From contig NZ_CP125947.1 of the NCBI RefSeq assembly GCF_030064165.1, positions 4,030,001 to 4,094,000 on the forward strand: a stretch of DNA of 64,000 nt, given 5' to 3'. Origin of the DNA: Comamonas resistens. Lineage in GTDB: Bacteria; Pseudomonadota; Gammaproteobacteria; Burkholderiales; Burkholderiaceae_C. The stretch's first letter is position 1. Every line of letters starts with the position of its first letter. A model generated the notes under the pieces. That model saw nothing but the letters and a program-made list of their open reading frames with translations, was not told where the DNA came from and made no database searches. Positions 1 to 9,095 of this stretch are shown piece by piece. The translations under genes were made by a program, and so were the position numbers.

Positions 1-2630
1 CAGTCTCCCTCGCGGATGCCTCTATCCTGTGCGTCATGCGGATGAATCTCGAGCCTGTCCTCGCCATGCCACTGGTTGTTGGCCGTGCGCCGCGTCTGCG
101 CGCCCACGTTGTACTGCGAGAGAATGCGCCCCGTGGTCAGCAGCAGCGGAAAGCGCTGCGTGACCTTTTCATCGGTGGCCACGTACTGGGTGATGATGAA
201 GCGGCCCTTGCCACGCACGAATTTCTCCTTGTGCATGATGGCCGTTCCCGCCTCTTCGGTGCCTTCATTGCAAGGCCACTGCACGCTGCCCAGGCGCTCG
301 ATCTTCTCGTAGCTCACGCCCGCGAAAGTCGGGGTCAGTGCCGCAATCTCGGCCATGATCTCGCGCGGATGACCGTAGTTCATGGGATAGCCCAGCGCGT
401 TGGACAAGAGCTGCGTCACCTCCCAGTCGGCATAGCCGGCCAGCGGCTGCATGAGCTGGGTCACGCGCGAGATGCGACGCTCGGCATTAGTAAAGGTGCC
501 GTCCTTTTCCATGAAGGACGATCCGGGCAGGAACACATGGGCGTACTTGGCGGTCTCGTTGAGGAAGATGTCCTGCACCACCACGCATTCCATGGCCGAC
601 AGCGCTGCCGTCACATGCTGGGTGTTGGGGTCGGACTGCACGATGTCCTCGCCCTCGCAGTACAGGCCCATGAAGCTGCCTTCCAGCGCGGCTTCGAACA
701 TATTGGGAATGCGCAAGCCCGGCTCGGGACTGAGCTTCACGCCCCAGGCGCCCTCAAACTCGGCTCTGGTGATGCTGTCCGAGATATGGCGATAACCGGG
801 CAGCTCATGCGGAAAGCTGCCCATGTCGCAGGAGCCCTGGACATTGTTCTGCCCGCGCAAGGGATTCACGCCCACGCCTTCGCGCCCCACATTGCCTGTG
901 GCCATGGCCAGATTGGCAATGCCCATGACCATGGTCGAGCCCTGCGCATGTTCGGTCACGCCCAGGCCGTAGTAGATGGCGGAGTTGACCTGCCTTCCCT
1001 GCGGATGGTCCGCACTGCCCAATGCATACAGCCGCGCCGCGCCGCGTACCAGTTCGGGAGCCACGCCGGTGATGTCGGCCGTGGCCTCGGGCGAGTTCTC
1101 CGGCCTGGCGACGAACTCCTTCCATTGCGCAAAGGACTTGGCATCGCAGCGCTCGTCGATATAGGCATCGGCCAGCCAGCCCTCGGTGACGATCACATGG
1201 GCCAGCGCCGTGATCATGGCCACATTGGTGCCGGGCCTCAGCTGCAGGTGGTAGTCGGCCTTGACATGGGGCGAGCTGACGAGCTCGATCTCGCGCGGGT
1301 CGATCACGATCAGGCCGGCGCCGGCACGCCGGGCGTCGCCACGCAGGCGCTTTTTCATGCGCGAGCCGAACACCGGATGCGCCGCCGTGGGATTGGCTCC
1401 TATCACCATGATCACATCGGAGTGCTCGACCGACTTGAAGGTCTGCGTGCCTGCCGACGTGCCATAGGTCTGACCCAGACCATAGCCCGTGGGCGAGTGA
1501 CAGACGCGCGCGCAGGTATCGACATTGTTGTTGCCGAAGGCGGCGCGGATCAGCTTCTGCACCAGATAGGTTTCCTCGTTGGTGCAGCGCGACGAGGTGA
1601 TACCGCCAATCGAGTCCCTGCCGTGCTTGGCCTGGATGCGGCGGAATTCGCTGGCCGCATGGGCTATCGCCTCCTCCCAGCTCACTTCGCGCCAGGGGTC
1701 GGTGATCTTCGCGCGGATCATGGGTTGGGTGATGCGGTCCTTGTGCGTGGCATAGCCCCAGGCAAAACGCCCCTTGACGCAGGCATGACCTTCGTTGGCC
1801 TTGCCGTCCTTCCAGGGCACCATGCGCACCACCTGCTCGCCCTTCATCTCGGCCTTGAAGCCGCAGCCCACGCCACAGTAGGCGCAGGTGGTGATCTCGC
1901 TATGCTCGCTCTGGCCCAGCTCGACCACGGTCTTTTCCTGCAGCGTGGCCGTAGGACAGGCCTGCACGCAGGCGCCGCAGCTCACGCAGTCGCTGGCCAT
2001 AAAGCCGTCGCCCTGGCCTGCTGTGATGCGAGACTCGAAACCACGTCCACTGATCGTCAGCGCAAACGTGCCCTGCGTTTCCTCGCAAGCGCGCACGCAG
2101 CGATTGCAGACAATGCACTTGCTGGGGTCATAGTTGAAATAGGGATTGGAGGTATCGACCTCGGCCCTGTCTTCGCCCTTGAAGTGGTTGGCGCCATCCA
2201 TGCCATAGCGCACCTCGCGCAGGCCAACCACTCCTGCCATGTCCTGCAACTCGCAGTCGCCGTTGGACGAACAGGTCAGGCAATCGAGCGGGTGGTCGGA
2301 GATATAGAGCTCCATCACGCCCTTGCGCAGCTCCTGCAGCTGCGGGCTCTGGGTGCGCACCTTCATGCCCGCTTCGGCGGGTGTGGTGCAGGACGCAGGA
2401 AAGCCCTTGCGCCCCTCGATCTGCACCAGACACAGCCGGCAGGAACCAAAGGGCTCCAGCGAATCCGTGGCACAGAGCTTGGGCACCTTGATGCCGCCAT
2501 CGACGGCGGCGCGCATCAGCGATGTACCCTTGGGCACGGTGACCTCGCGGCCGTCGATATGCAGCGTGACAAGCTCTTCGGACAGGCTGACAGGTGTTCC
2601 GAAATCGGTGTTCTTCAAATGTTCGAGCAT
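1..2630 (-). CDS. fdsA: NAD-dependent formate dehydrogenase alpha subunit, molybdo/tungsto catalytic subunit (partial, cut by left edge)
   Basis: Catalytic subunit that oxidises formate to CO2 and passes electrons through Fe-S clusters to the FdsGB diaphorase, in the cytoplasm. Reading the minus strand from the ATG at 2630 gives about 876 codons with no stop before the edge; the family is usually about 950 residues. It opens with a NuoG-like [2Fe-2S] domain (LCATDS, GSCRLC), then [4Fe-4S] motifs (CIVCNRC, CVSCGAC), then the molybdopterin domain (CAYCGVGC; active-site segment ARVCHSPTG, so a Cys rather than a Sec metal ligand). The start has a strong GAGGAGG ribosome site that overlaps the fdsGB stop 13 nt upstream, so the two are co-transcribed. 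Family is certain; the C-terminus and any fdsC/fdsD genes lie outside the window. Confidence 0.95.
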   Translation of the reverse strand, partial: MLEHLKNTDFGTPVSLSEELVTLHIDGREVTVPKGTSLMRAAVDGGIKVPKLCATDSLEPFGSCRLCLVQIEGRKGFPASCTTPAEAGMKVRTQSPQLQELRKGVMELYISDHPLDCLTCSSNGDCELQDMAGVVGLREVRYGMDGANHFKGEDRAEVDTSNPYFNYDPSKCIVCNRCVRACEETQGTFALTISGRGFESRITAGQGDGFMASDCVSCGACVQACPTATLQEKTVVELGQSEHSEITTCAYCGVGCGFKAEMKGEQVVRMVPWKDGKANEGHACVKGRFAWGYATHKDRITQPMIRAKITDPWREVSWEEAIAHAASEFRRIQAKHGRDSIGGITSSRCTNEETYLVQKLIRAAFGNNNVDTCARVCHSPTGYGLGQTYGTSAGTQTFKSVEHSDVIMVIGANPTAAHPVFGSRMKKRLRGDARRAGAGLIVIDPREIELVSSPHVKADYHLQLRPGTNVAMITALAHVIVTEGWLADAYIDERCDAKSFAQWKEFVARPENSPEATADITGVAPELVRGAARLYALGSADHPQGRQVNSAIYYGLGVTEHAQGSTMVMGIANLAMATGNVGREGVGVNPLRGQNNVQGSCDMGSFPHELPGYRHISDSITRAEFEGAWGVKLSPEPGLRIPNMFEAALEGSFMGLYCEGEDIVQSDPNTQHVTAALSAMECVVVQDIFLNETAKYAHVFLPGSSFMEKDGTFTNAERRISRVTQLMQPLAGYADWEVTQLLSNALGYPMNYGHPREIMAEIAALTPTFAGVSYEKIERLGSVQWPCNEGTEEAGTAIMHKEKFVRGKGRFIITQYVATDEKVTQRFPLLLTTGRILSQYNVGAQTRRTANNQWHGEDRLEIHPHDAQDRGIREGD

Positions 2631-2643
2631 GGTCTGGGCCTCC

Positions 2644-4779
2644 TCAGACAGGGGTCACGGTCTGTGCGGAATCGATACCGAAGTCCTGCGGATAGTGGCG
2701 CAATGCCGAGCGCACGGGGTATGGCGTCATGCCGCCCATGGCGCAGAGGCTGCCGCCTTCCATGGTGTCGCACAGGCTCTCCAGCAGCGCCACATTGGCG
2801 GCATGGGCCGCGCCGGTGTTGGTGGTGATGCGGTCAATGACTTCCACGCCGCGCGTGGAGCCTATGCGGCAAGGCGTGCATTTGCCGCAGGATTCGATGG
2901 CGCAGAACTCCATGGCATAGCGTGCCAGCTGTGCCATGTCGGCGCTGTCGTCATGCACGACCAGCCCGCCATGGCCCACCACATTGCCCTTGGCTGCATA
3001 GGCTTCATAGTCCAGCGGATCATCCCAGTCACCGGGCGCCACATAGCTGCCCAGCGGGCCGCCCACCTGAATGGCCTTGACGGGTCGCCCCGTGGCCGTG
3101 CCGCCGCCAAAGTCCTCGACCAGCTCGCGCAGCGAAAGACCGAAGGCTTTTTCCACCAGCCCGCCGCGCGCGATATTGCCGGCCAGCTGGAACGGCAGCG
3201 TGCCGCGCGAGCGACCCATGCCATAGCCCTGATAGAAGGCTGCTCCCCTTGCCATGATGATGGGCACAGTCGCCAGCGTGATCACATTGTTGATGACCGT
3301 GGGCTTGCCGAACAGACCTTCGATCGCGGGCAACGGCGGCTTGGCACGCACAATGCCGCGCTTGCCTTCGATGCTCTCCAGCATCGCGGTTTCCTCGCCG
3401 CAGACATAGCTGCCTGCGCCCACGCGTACCTGCAGCGCAAACGCCTTGCCGCTGCCCGCCACATTGCGGCCCAGCCAGCCGGCAGCCGTGGCACGGGCAA
3501 TGGCCTCGTTCAGCGTGGCGATGGCATGCGGATACTCGCTGCGCACATAGATATAGCCCTGAGTCGCACCCACGGCCAGACCAGCGATCGTCATGCCCTC
3601 GATCAGGCAGAACGGATCACCCTCCATGAGCAGACGGTCGGCAAACGTGCCCGAATCGCCTTCGTCGGCATTGCAGGCAATGTACTTCTGCGTCCCTTTG
3701 GCGGCAGCCACAGTCTTCCATTTGATGCCCGCAGGAAACGCGGCGCCGCCACGCCCGCGCAGACCCGAGTCCAGCACCTGCTGCACCACGGCCTCGGGAG
3801 CCATCGCAGCAGCAGCTTTCAGACCTTGCCAGCCGCCATGCGCCTCATAGTCCCGCAGGCTCAGCGGAGCGATGAGGCCCACGCGCGCAAACGTCAGGCG
3901 CTCCTGACGGGCCAGATAAGGGATTTGTTCGGTCAACCCATGGCATAGCGCATGGGGCCGGCCCTGCAGCATGCCGGCGTCCAGCAGACCAGCAACGTCG
4001 GCCGCCTGAACCGGGCCGTAGGCCACACGGCCCTGTGCAGTCTCGACTTCGACCAGGGTCTCCAGCCACAGCAAGCCGCGCGAGCCATTGCGCACCAGCT
4101 CCACGGCCAGGCCTCGCGCCTCGCATTCGCGCTGCAGCGCCTCGGCCACCGCATCCGCGCCCACGGCCAGGGCTGCGGCATCGCGCGGCACATAGATGCG
4201 CGTGGCAGCCACTGCTTCATTTTTGATAGCTTCTTGCGCTTTATCTTCCTTGGTTTCGGGCTGTTTTTGCTGAATTTCCTCCAGCAGGGTATCGAGCCGG
4301 TCCGCAGTCATCTGCGCATGGACTTCGCTCTCGTCGACCATCACGGCCGGCGACTGGGCGCACAGCCCCAGGCAGTAGACAGGCTCCAGCGTCACGCTGC
4401 CATCGGCGCTCGTGCCATGGGCCTGGCAGCCCAGCGCCGCCTGTGCATGGGCGAACAGTGCATCGCCGCCACGCGATTGGCAGGCTTCGGCCCGGCAGAT
4501 CTGGATCAGCGTCCTGCCGTGCGGCTGCTCGCGCAGATGCGGGTAATAGCTGACAACACCATGGACCTCGGCACGCGAAAGATTCAGGGCCTCGGCAATG
4601 GCGGGCACGGCAGCACGCGGGATAAAGCCCAGTGCATTCTGCAGAGAGTGAAGCAGCGGCAGCAGGCCGCCGGGCTCCTGGCCAAAGCGGGCCAGACAGT
4701 GCGTCAGAGCGTCCTGCTGTTCGGGGCTAAGCAGCAGCGGCGCAGGCTCCTGCGGCTGGGCAATAGGGTGATGGGGCAT
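2644..4779 (-). CDS. Formate dehydrogenase diaphorase, fused FdsG (NuoE-like) and FdsB (NuoF-like)
   Basis: Transfers electrons from the FdsA clusters to NAD+ through FMN. Residues 1-165 are a NuoE/FdsG thioredoxin-like [2Fe-2S] domain (Cys95, Cys100, Cys136, Cys140). Residues about 192-711 are a NuoF/FdsB domain with the flavin/NAD region (GLRGRGGAAFPAG, NADEGDSGTFADR, CGEETAML) and a C-terminal [4Fe-4S] motif (ESCGKCTPCR). In Cupriavidus fdsG and fdsB are separate genes; a fused beta subunit is known from Methylobacterium-type FDH1. The linker (residues about 168-192, with KAQEAIKNEA) is encoded by a copy of the dispersed Comamonadaceae repeat. The ATG at 4779 is the only sensible start. 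It lies upstream of fdsA in one operon, with a LysR gene behind it. Confidence 0.95.
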   Translation of the reverse strand: MPHHPIAQPQEPAPLLLSPEQQDALTHCLARFGQEPGGLLPLLHSLQNALGFIPRAAVPAIAEALNLSRAEVHGVVSYYPHLREQPHGRTLIQICRAEACQSRGGDALFAHAQAALGCQAHGTSADGSVTLEPVYCLGLCAQSPAVMVDESEVHAQMTADRLDTLLEEIQQKQPETKEDKAQEAIKNEAVAATRIYVPRDAAALAVGADAVAEALQRECEARGLAVELVRNGSRGLLWLETLVEVETAQGRVAYGPVQAADVAGLLDAGMLQGRPHALCHGLTEQIPYLARQERLTFARVGLIAPLSLRDYEAHGGWQGLKAAAAMAPEAVVQQVLDSGLRGRGGAAFPAGIKWKTVAAAKGTQKYIACNADEGDSGTFADRLLMEGDPFCLIEGMTIAGLAVGATQGYIYVRSEYPHAIATLNEAIARATAAGWLGRNVAGSGKAFALQVRVGAGSYVCGEETAMLESIEGKRGIVRAKPPLPAIEGLFGKPTVINNVITLATVPIIMARGAAFYQGYGMGRSRGTLPFQLAGNIARGGLVEKAFGLSLRELVEDFGGGTATGRPVKAIQVGGPLGSYVAPGDWDDPLDYEAYAAKGNVVGHGGLVVHDDSADMAQLARYAMEFCAIESCGKCTPCRIGSTRGVEVIDRITTNTGAAHAANVALLESLCDTMEGGSLCAMGGMTPYPVRSALRHYPQDFGIDSAQTVTPV
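4220..4241. repeat. Dispersed short repeat (R1) inside the fused fdsGB gene
   Basis: The minus strand reads AGCGCAAGAAGCTATCAAAA, a 20-base core that recurs in variants elsewhere in the window (10420-10440 is closest; diverged copies near 6885, 13270, 17840, 21480, 22985, 29015 and 32890). Here it lies in frame and encodes AQEAIKN in the inter-domain linker. Confidence 0.7.
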
Positions 4780-4861
4780 GGAGCGACCTTGTTATGAGGG
4801 CACACCAGCGCCCTTTGTCTCATGCCGTATTTCAGCCCCGGCCGTATCTCAGGTCAAATTC

Positions 4862-4885
4862 TTTGAATTGATGACGCGATTCAAA
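4862..4885. promoter_or_regulatory. Candidate LysR operator upstream of the fds operon
   Basis: TTTGAAT, 10 bases, then ATTCAAA: a perfect 7-bp inverted repeat containing the T-N11-A pattern of LysR boxes. It lies between the end of the LysR gene and the fdsGB start, about 83 bases upstream of that start codon, where an activator site would be expected. Binding is inferred. Confidence 0.5.
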
Positions 4886-4892
4886 TTGCAAA

Positions 4893-5834
4893 TCAGCGCA
4901 CGGCCCCGGCAAAGCTCGCACATTGCTGGCGCCAGGCCTGGGACTGCATGAGCACCTGCGCGGCCTGCTGCGCGCGGGTCGCCTGCTCCTGCGAAGGGGT
5001 CAGGAAAGCGATGGCCGTCTGCACCTTGGGCGCAATCAGAGGACGCACCGATATCCGGGCCGACTCGGGTAGCGTCGCCACCAGCGCACCGGGCAGCACG
5101 CTGTGCAGACCGCCTTCGGTCACGGCCAGCATCAGGCTCAGCACGGAATTGGTCTCCATGGCCGCACTGACTTCGCAGCCTGCTGCCATGAAGCTCTGGT
5201 CCACAATCAGCCGGTTATGCATGTCCGGCGTCAAAAGGCATAGCGGCAGCCTGGCTGCCTGAGCCCATTTCACAGGCTTCTGGCTCTGCTCCTCAGCCGC
5301 AGGACTAAGCAGAAAATAATGCTCCTGATACTGCGGCCAGACAGTGATGCGGGCGCTGCGCGCCGTGCGGCTGCCCGACTCCAGCCTTTCGCTGTAGCCC
5401 AGGGCCAGATCCAGCGTGAGGTCTTCGAGTCCGGTCTCGATCTCCAGCGAACTCATGGAAAGCACCATGGGCGTGATACCCGGGTGCTGAACACGCAGCA
5501 GCGCGGCAAAGCGCGTCAGCATGGGAATCGCAGTAGGCACGGCAGCCATGCGCAACTGCCCTTTGAGTTGGCCCGCAGCGGCGCTCAGATCCTGTCTCAG
5601 CGCCTCCTCGGCCCTGAGCATGGACAGCGCCGTGGCCAGCACCTGCTCGCCCTCGGGAGTCAGCCCGCCAAACACGCGGCCGCGCCTGACGATGACGGCA
5701 CCGAACTCGTCCTCCAGCGCCTTGAGCGCATTGGACAGTGCAGGCTGCGTGATATGGCAGGCCTGCGCTGCCCTCGCGAAATGGCGGTGCTCGTTGAGCG
5801 CCACCAGATAACGCATGGAGGTCAGAAGGTTCAT
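4893..5834 (-). CDS. LysR-family transcriptional regulator, probable regulator of the formate dehydrogenase operon
   Basis: 313 residues, the normal LysR length. Residues 1-60 form the winged helix-turn-helix (HFARAAQACHITQPALSNALKAL in two pieces of the classic pattern); residues about 90-300 are the periplasmic-binding-like effector domain. It reads in the same direction as fdsGB and ends 113 bases before it. In Cupriavidus a LysR protein (FdsR) linked to the fds genes controls them, so a formate-responsive role is plausible here, supported by the palindrome at 4862-4885. Its start codon overlaps the stop of mrp by one base (TGATG), so it may be translationally coupled to mrp. Effector and targets are inferred. 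Confidence 0.85.
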   Translation of the reverse strand: MNLLTSMRYLVALNEHRHFARAAQACHITQPALSNALKALEDEFGAVIVRRGRVFGGLTPEGEQVLATALSMLRAEEALRQDLSAAAGQLKGQLRMAAVPTAIPMLTRFAALLRVQHPGITPMVLSMSSLEIETGLEDLTLDLALGYSERLESGSRTARSARITVWPQYQEHYFLLSPAAEEQSQKPVKWAQAARLPLCLLTPDMHNRLIVDQSFMAAGCEVSAAMETNSVLSLMLAVTEGGLHSVLPGALVATLPESARISVRPLIAPKVQTAIAFLTPSQEQATRAQQAAQVLMQSQAWRQQCASFAGAVR

Positions 5835-6925
5835 CAGGTATTGCTGCTGACCGTGATCGTGGGGAACTTGCTGGAGAAGTCCTTGGCCTTGAGGGCCACC
5901 TTCACCGCCAGATCGCGGGCGACCTTTTTGTAGACCTGGGCGGCTTCGCTCTCGGGCTCGGCCACCACCGTGGGCTTGCCGCTGTCGGCCTGTAGACGGA
6001 TCTGCAGCGACAGGGGCAAAGCGCCCAGATAGTCGATGTTCTGCTCGCCTGCCATCTTCTTGCCGCCGTCGGCGCCAAAGATATGCTCGACATGGCCACA
6101 GTTGGTGCAGACATGAGCGGCCATGTTCTCGACCAGGCCAAGGATGGGCACGCCCACCTTCTCGAACATCTGAATGCCCTTCTTGGCATCGATCAGTGCG
6201 ATGTCCTGGGGTGTGGTCACCACAACGGCACCCGTCATGGGCACGCGCTGGGACAGCGTCAGCTGGATGTCGCCGGTTCCGGGAGGCATGTCGACCAGCA
6301 GATAGTCCAGATCCTTCCAGTTGGTCTGGCGCAGCATCTGCTCCAGCGCCTGGGTGGCCATGGGGCCGCGCCAGATCATGGCCTGATCATTGTTGACCAG
6401 CAGGCCGATGGACATGACCTGCACGCCGTAGTTCTCCAGCGGCTCCATGGTCTTGCCATCATGGCTTTCGGGCTTGCCCGAAACGCCCATCATCATGGGC
6501 TGGCTGGGACCGTAGATGTCTGCGTCCAGAATGCCCACGCGCGCGCCCTCGGCAGCCAGCGCCAGCGCCAGGTTGGCCGTGGTCGTGCTCTTGCCCACGC
6601 CGCCCTTGCCCGACGAGATGGCGATGATATTCTTCACCCCGGGCAGCAGTTGCACGCCGCGCTGCACCGCATGCGAGGCCACCTTGGTGCTCACATTGAC
6701 CGAGACATTGCCCACGCCAGCCACGCTTTTGGCAGCAGCGATGAACTGGCTGCGCAGCGCGGGGATCAGGCTCTGGGCCGGATAGCCCATTTCCACGTCA
6801 AACGAGACGTCATCGCCCGTGATCTGCAGATTGCGCAGGGCGCGAGTGCTCACAAAGTCCTTGCCCGTGTGCGGGTCGAGCACGCTAGCTAGCGCTGTCG
6901 ATAGCGCTTGTTCTGTAACAGCCAT
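5834..6925 (-). CDS. apbC: Mrp/NBP35-family Fe-S cluster carrier ATPase
   Basis: 363-residue P-loop ATPase that binds and delivers Fe-S clusters to apo-proteins in the cytoplasm. Residues about 5-90 are the N-terminal MIP18/DUF59-type domain; the deviant Walker A motif SGKGGVGKSTT is at 105-115; Walker A-prime/B-type segments follow (GILDADIYGPSQP, LLVDMPPGTGD); the cluster-binding CxxC is CTNC. Just upstream of an fds operon rich in Fe-S clusters, and overlapping the LysR gene by one base, so co-expression is likely. The first codons (residues about 5-14, TEQALSTALA) come from a repeat-like imperfect palindrome resembling the dispersed R1 repeat. Start ATG at 6925. Confidence 0.93.
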   Translation of the reverse strand: MAVTEQALSTALASVLDPHTGKDFVSTRALRNLQITGDDVSFDVEMGYPAQSLIPALRSQFIAAAKSVAGVGNVSVNVSTKVASHAVQRGVQLLPGVKNIIAISSGKGGVGKSTTTANLALALAAEGARVGILDADIYGPSQPMMMGVSGKPESHDGKTMEPLENYGVQVMSIGLLVNNDQAMIWRGPMATQALEQMLRQTNWKDLDYLLVDMPPGTGDIQLTLSQRVPMTGAVVVTTPQDIALIDAKKGIQMFEKVGVPILGLVENMAAHVCTNCGHVEHIFGADGGKKMAGEQNIDYLGALPLSLQIRLQADSGKPTVVAEPESEAAQVYKKVARDLAVKVALKAKDFSSKFPTITVSSNT

Positions 6926-7053
6926 TGAATCCAGTTTCCAGAGGGTTCTTAGATGCCGGATAGTCTATCGAAGCCGTCCAACCCCTGTGCACAGGTGACA
7001 ATGCGGCCCACTTTCCCTAGAACCGCTTCCCTAGATTTTTGAGAGACAGCCCC

Positions 7054-7635
7054 GTGAAACTGAAGATGGCAGAAAACTCCCTGTTCGCAATCCTGATGCG
7101 CTCGCGCTGGTGGATCAGCTTTGCGATCTGCGCCGCCGTGGTGCTGGTCTCCCTGGCCGTATTCCCCAAGGACATCTCGCCTTTTGCAGCCCTCGGTGCT
7201 TTTCCTTTCTTCATCGTGGGCTGCATGGCGCTCTACAAACAGATGCGCGCGCCCAGCCCTGCCAGGCTGCAGGCACTGCAGGAGCAGGCCAGCCAGCAAA
7301 GCTGGGCCGACTTCAGCGCGCAGCTGCAAGCCGCCTGGCAGGCCGAAGGCTATGAGGTGCAACGCCTGAACCAGCCCGGTGCCGATCTGAAGCTGGCGCG
7401 CAACGGCCAGAGCTGCGTGGTCAGCGCCCGCCGCTGGAAAGCCGCCGCCCATGGCCAGGAGCCCCTGCGCGAGCTGCTGGCCGCCCGCGCCCAGCAACAG
7501 GCAGACCAGGCCATTTATGTCGCCATGCAAGCCCTGGGTGAAAACACCGCCGCCTGGGCCACCAAAAATGAAATCATCGTGCTGGACGCCAAGGGCGTAG
7601 CCCTGCTGCTGAGCAAGGCAGCCAAACAGGCCTGA
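7054..7635 (+). CDS. Membrane-anchored restriction-endonuclease-like (Mrr-fold) protein
   Basis: About 193 residues from the GTG at 7054; an in-frame TTG (7039) and ATG (7066) are alternatives. The N-terminus has two hydrophobic helices (WWISFAICAAVVLVSLAVF and LGAFPFFIVGCMALY). The rest is soluble and resembles the Mrr-cat PD-(D/E)XK fold (AAWQAEGYEVQRLNQPGADLKLARNG, split over the expected positions). The usual catalytic D...ExK reads D-L-K-L then S-A-R-R, so nuclease activity is doubtful. It faces away from mrp across 128 bases and is followed by a patatin gene. The family is often annotated as restriction endonuclease; a role in envelope or DNA quality control cannot be told from sequence. 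Confidence 0.6.
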   Translation: MKLKMAENSLFAILMRSRWWISFAICAAVVLVSLAVFPKDISPFAALGAFPFFIVGCMALYKQMRAPSPARLQALQEQASQQSWADFSAQLQAAWQAEGYEVQRLNQPGADLKLARNGQSCVVSARRWKAAAHGQEPLRELLAARAQQQADQAIYVAMQALGENTAAWATKNEIIVLDAKGVALLLSKAAKQA

Positions 7636-7679
7636 CCTCCGTTCCACTGCCGACGCCCCGATGCCGCAATGCGGCACCG

Positions 7680-9023
7680 ATGGGGCACACTGGGGCCATG
7701 GCGGCAGAGCAGTTTTCCCCCACCCTTCCCCCCAGGTTCACGGATATTGCGCAAAGCAATACGGTCGGCCCTGCGTCCAATATTGCCCAGACCGGGTTGC
7801 TGCTCAGCGGCGGCGGTGCCCGGGCCGCCTACCAGGTCGGCGTGCTCGAAGCGATTGCCGAGATACGCCGCCACTGCGGCCTCAAACACGGCCCCAATCC
7901 CTTCCCCATCCTCGCCGGTACATCGGCAGGCGCCATCAATGTCGCAGCCCTTGCCTGCCGTTGCGACCAGTTCGACCAGGCCGTGCACCTGATGGCGCGC
8001 ATCTGGCGCAATATGCATACCGAGCAGATCTACCGGGCCGACTCGCTGAGCATGCTGCGCAGCGGCACGCGCTGGCTGACCCTGCTCTCGCTGGGCTGGG
8101 CCATGGCTCGCTGGCGCCGGCTGCACCCCCGCTCGCTGCTGGACAACCGCCCGCTGGCAGAGCTTTTGCGCAGCGAGCTGATGCCGTTCGAGCGTCTGCC
8201 GGATCTCATCGCCAGCGGCCATCTGCAGGCACTGGCCATCACGGCATCGAGCTACAGCAGCGGCCAGCACATCACTTTTTTCCAGAACCACCAGATTCTC
8301 AGCCCCTGGGTGCGCGACCAGCGACGAGCCATACAGACCCCGCTGACGCATGAGCACCTGCTGGCCTCGGCAGCCCTGCCGTTCATCTTTCCCGCCATTC
8401 CGCTGCCCCTGGAAGGGCATATCGAATACTTCGGCGATGGCTCCATGCGCCAGACCGCACCTCTGGCACCGCCCATCCACATGGGTGCCACCAAGCTGCT
8501 GGTCGTGGGAGCCGGCCGGCGCCATGAGCCCCCTGCCGCACGGCCGCTGCCCGATGCGCGCTACCCCTCGCTGGCCCAGGTCGCAGGCCATGCGCTATCG
8601 AGCATTTTTCTGGACACCTTGGCCGTGGACATCGAACGCGCCGAGCGTATCAACCACACGCTGTCGCTGATCTCCCCTGCCGAGCGGATTCGCAGCCATC
8701 TGCGCCCGCTGGAGCTTTTGACCATCACGCCATCCGAGCGCATCGACGATATCGCCACCCGCCATATCGACCGCCTGCCTCGCTCGGTACGTGTGCTGCT
8801 GGGCACGCTGGGCGTGCGCGTGGACGATGGCGAGGCCCTGCGCGATGGCGCACTGGCCAGCTATCTGCTGTTCGAGCAGAGCTATTCCCGCGAGCTGATG
8901 GCCCTGGGCCGCAAGGACACCTTGGCGCGGCAGGAAGAAATCCGCCGCTTCATGGGCTGGCCCGATCCTGTCTCGCACGCGCACAGCGAATCCCAAGGGC
9001 TGGAGCAGATGGCCGGGCCGTAA
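7680..9023 (+). CDS. Patatin-like phospholipase
   Basis: Up to 447 residues (ATG at 7680; an ATG at 7698 may be the true start). Patatin lipases use a Ser-Asp dyad to hydrolyse acyl esters. Visible are the oxyanion-hole segment LLSGGGARAAYQVG (about 41-54), the nucleophile elbow GTSAG (Ser82) and the catalytic Asp in FGDGSMRQTAPL, where DGS replaces the usual DGG/DGA. The C-terminal third carries a helical region (SRELMALGRKDTLARQEEI) typical of proteobacterial patatin proteins. No signal peptide is obvious, so it is probably cytoplasmic or membrane-associated. No operon partner: mrr-like gene 44 bases upstream, pseudogene downstream. Confidence 0.88.
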   Translation: MGHTGAMAAEQFSPTLPPRFTDIAQSNTVGPASNIAQTGLLLSGGGARAAYQVGVLEAIAEIRRHCGLKHGPNPFPILAGTSAGAINVAALACRCDQFDQAVHLMARIWRNMHTEQIYRADSLSMLRSGTRWLTLLSLGWAMARWRRLHPRSLLDNRPLAELLRSELMPFERLPDLIASGHLQALAITASSYSSGQHITFFQNHQILSPWVRDQRRAIQTPLTHEHLLASAALPFIFPAIPLPLEGHIEYFGDGSMRQTAPLAPPIHMGATKLLVVGAGRRHEPPAARPLPDARYPSLAQVAGHALSSIFLDTLAVDIERAERINHTLSLISPAERIRSHLRPLELLTITPSERIDDIATRHIDRLPRSVRVLLGTLGVRVDDGEALRDGALASYLLFEQSYSRELMALGRKDTLARQEEIRRFMGWPDPVSHAHSESQGLEQMAGP

Positions 9024-9095
9024 GCACTTTGTTTCAATTCCACCCTCTGGTGCTCCCTCACTGTAATTCCTGCGCCCGCCCAAACCCGCGGCTCT

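Noticed and set aside
36..2828. A 930-codon open frame on the plus strand
   Set aside because: It is antisense to fdsA, which has full conserved motifs on the minus strand; the plus-strand product is His/Ala/Gly-rich and resembles no protein.
7054..7635. Part of a restriction-modification system
   Set aside because: No methyltransferase or specificity gene nearby, and the catalytic ExK is not evident; it is a stand-alone membrane protein.
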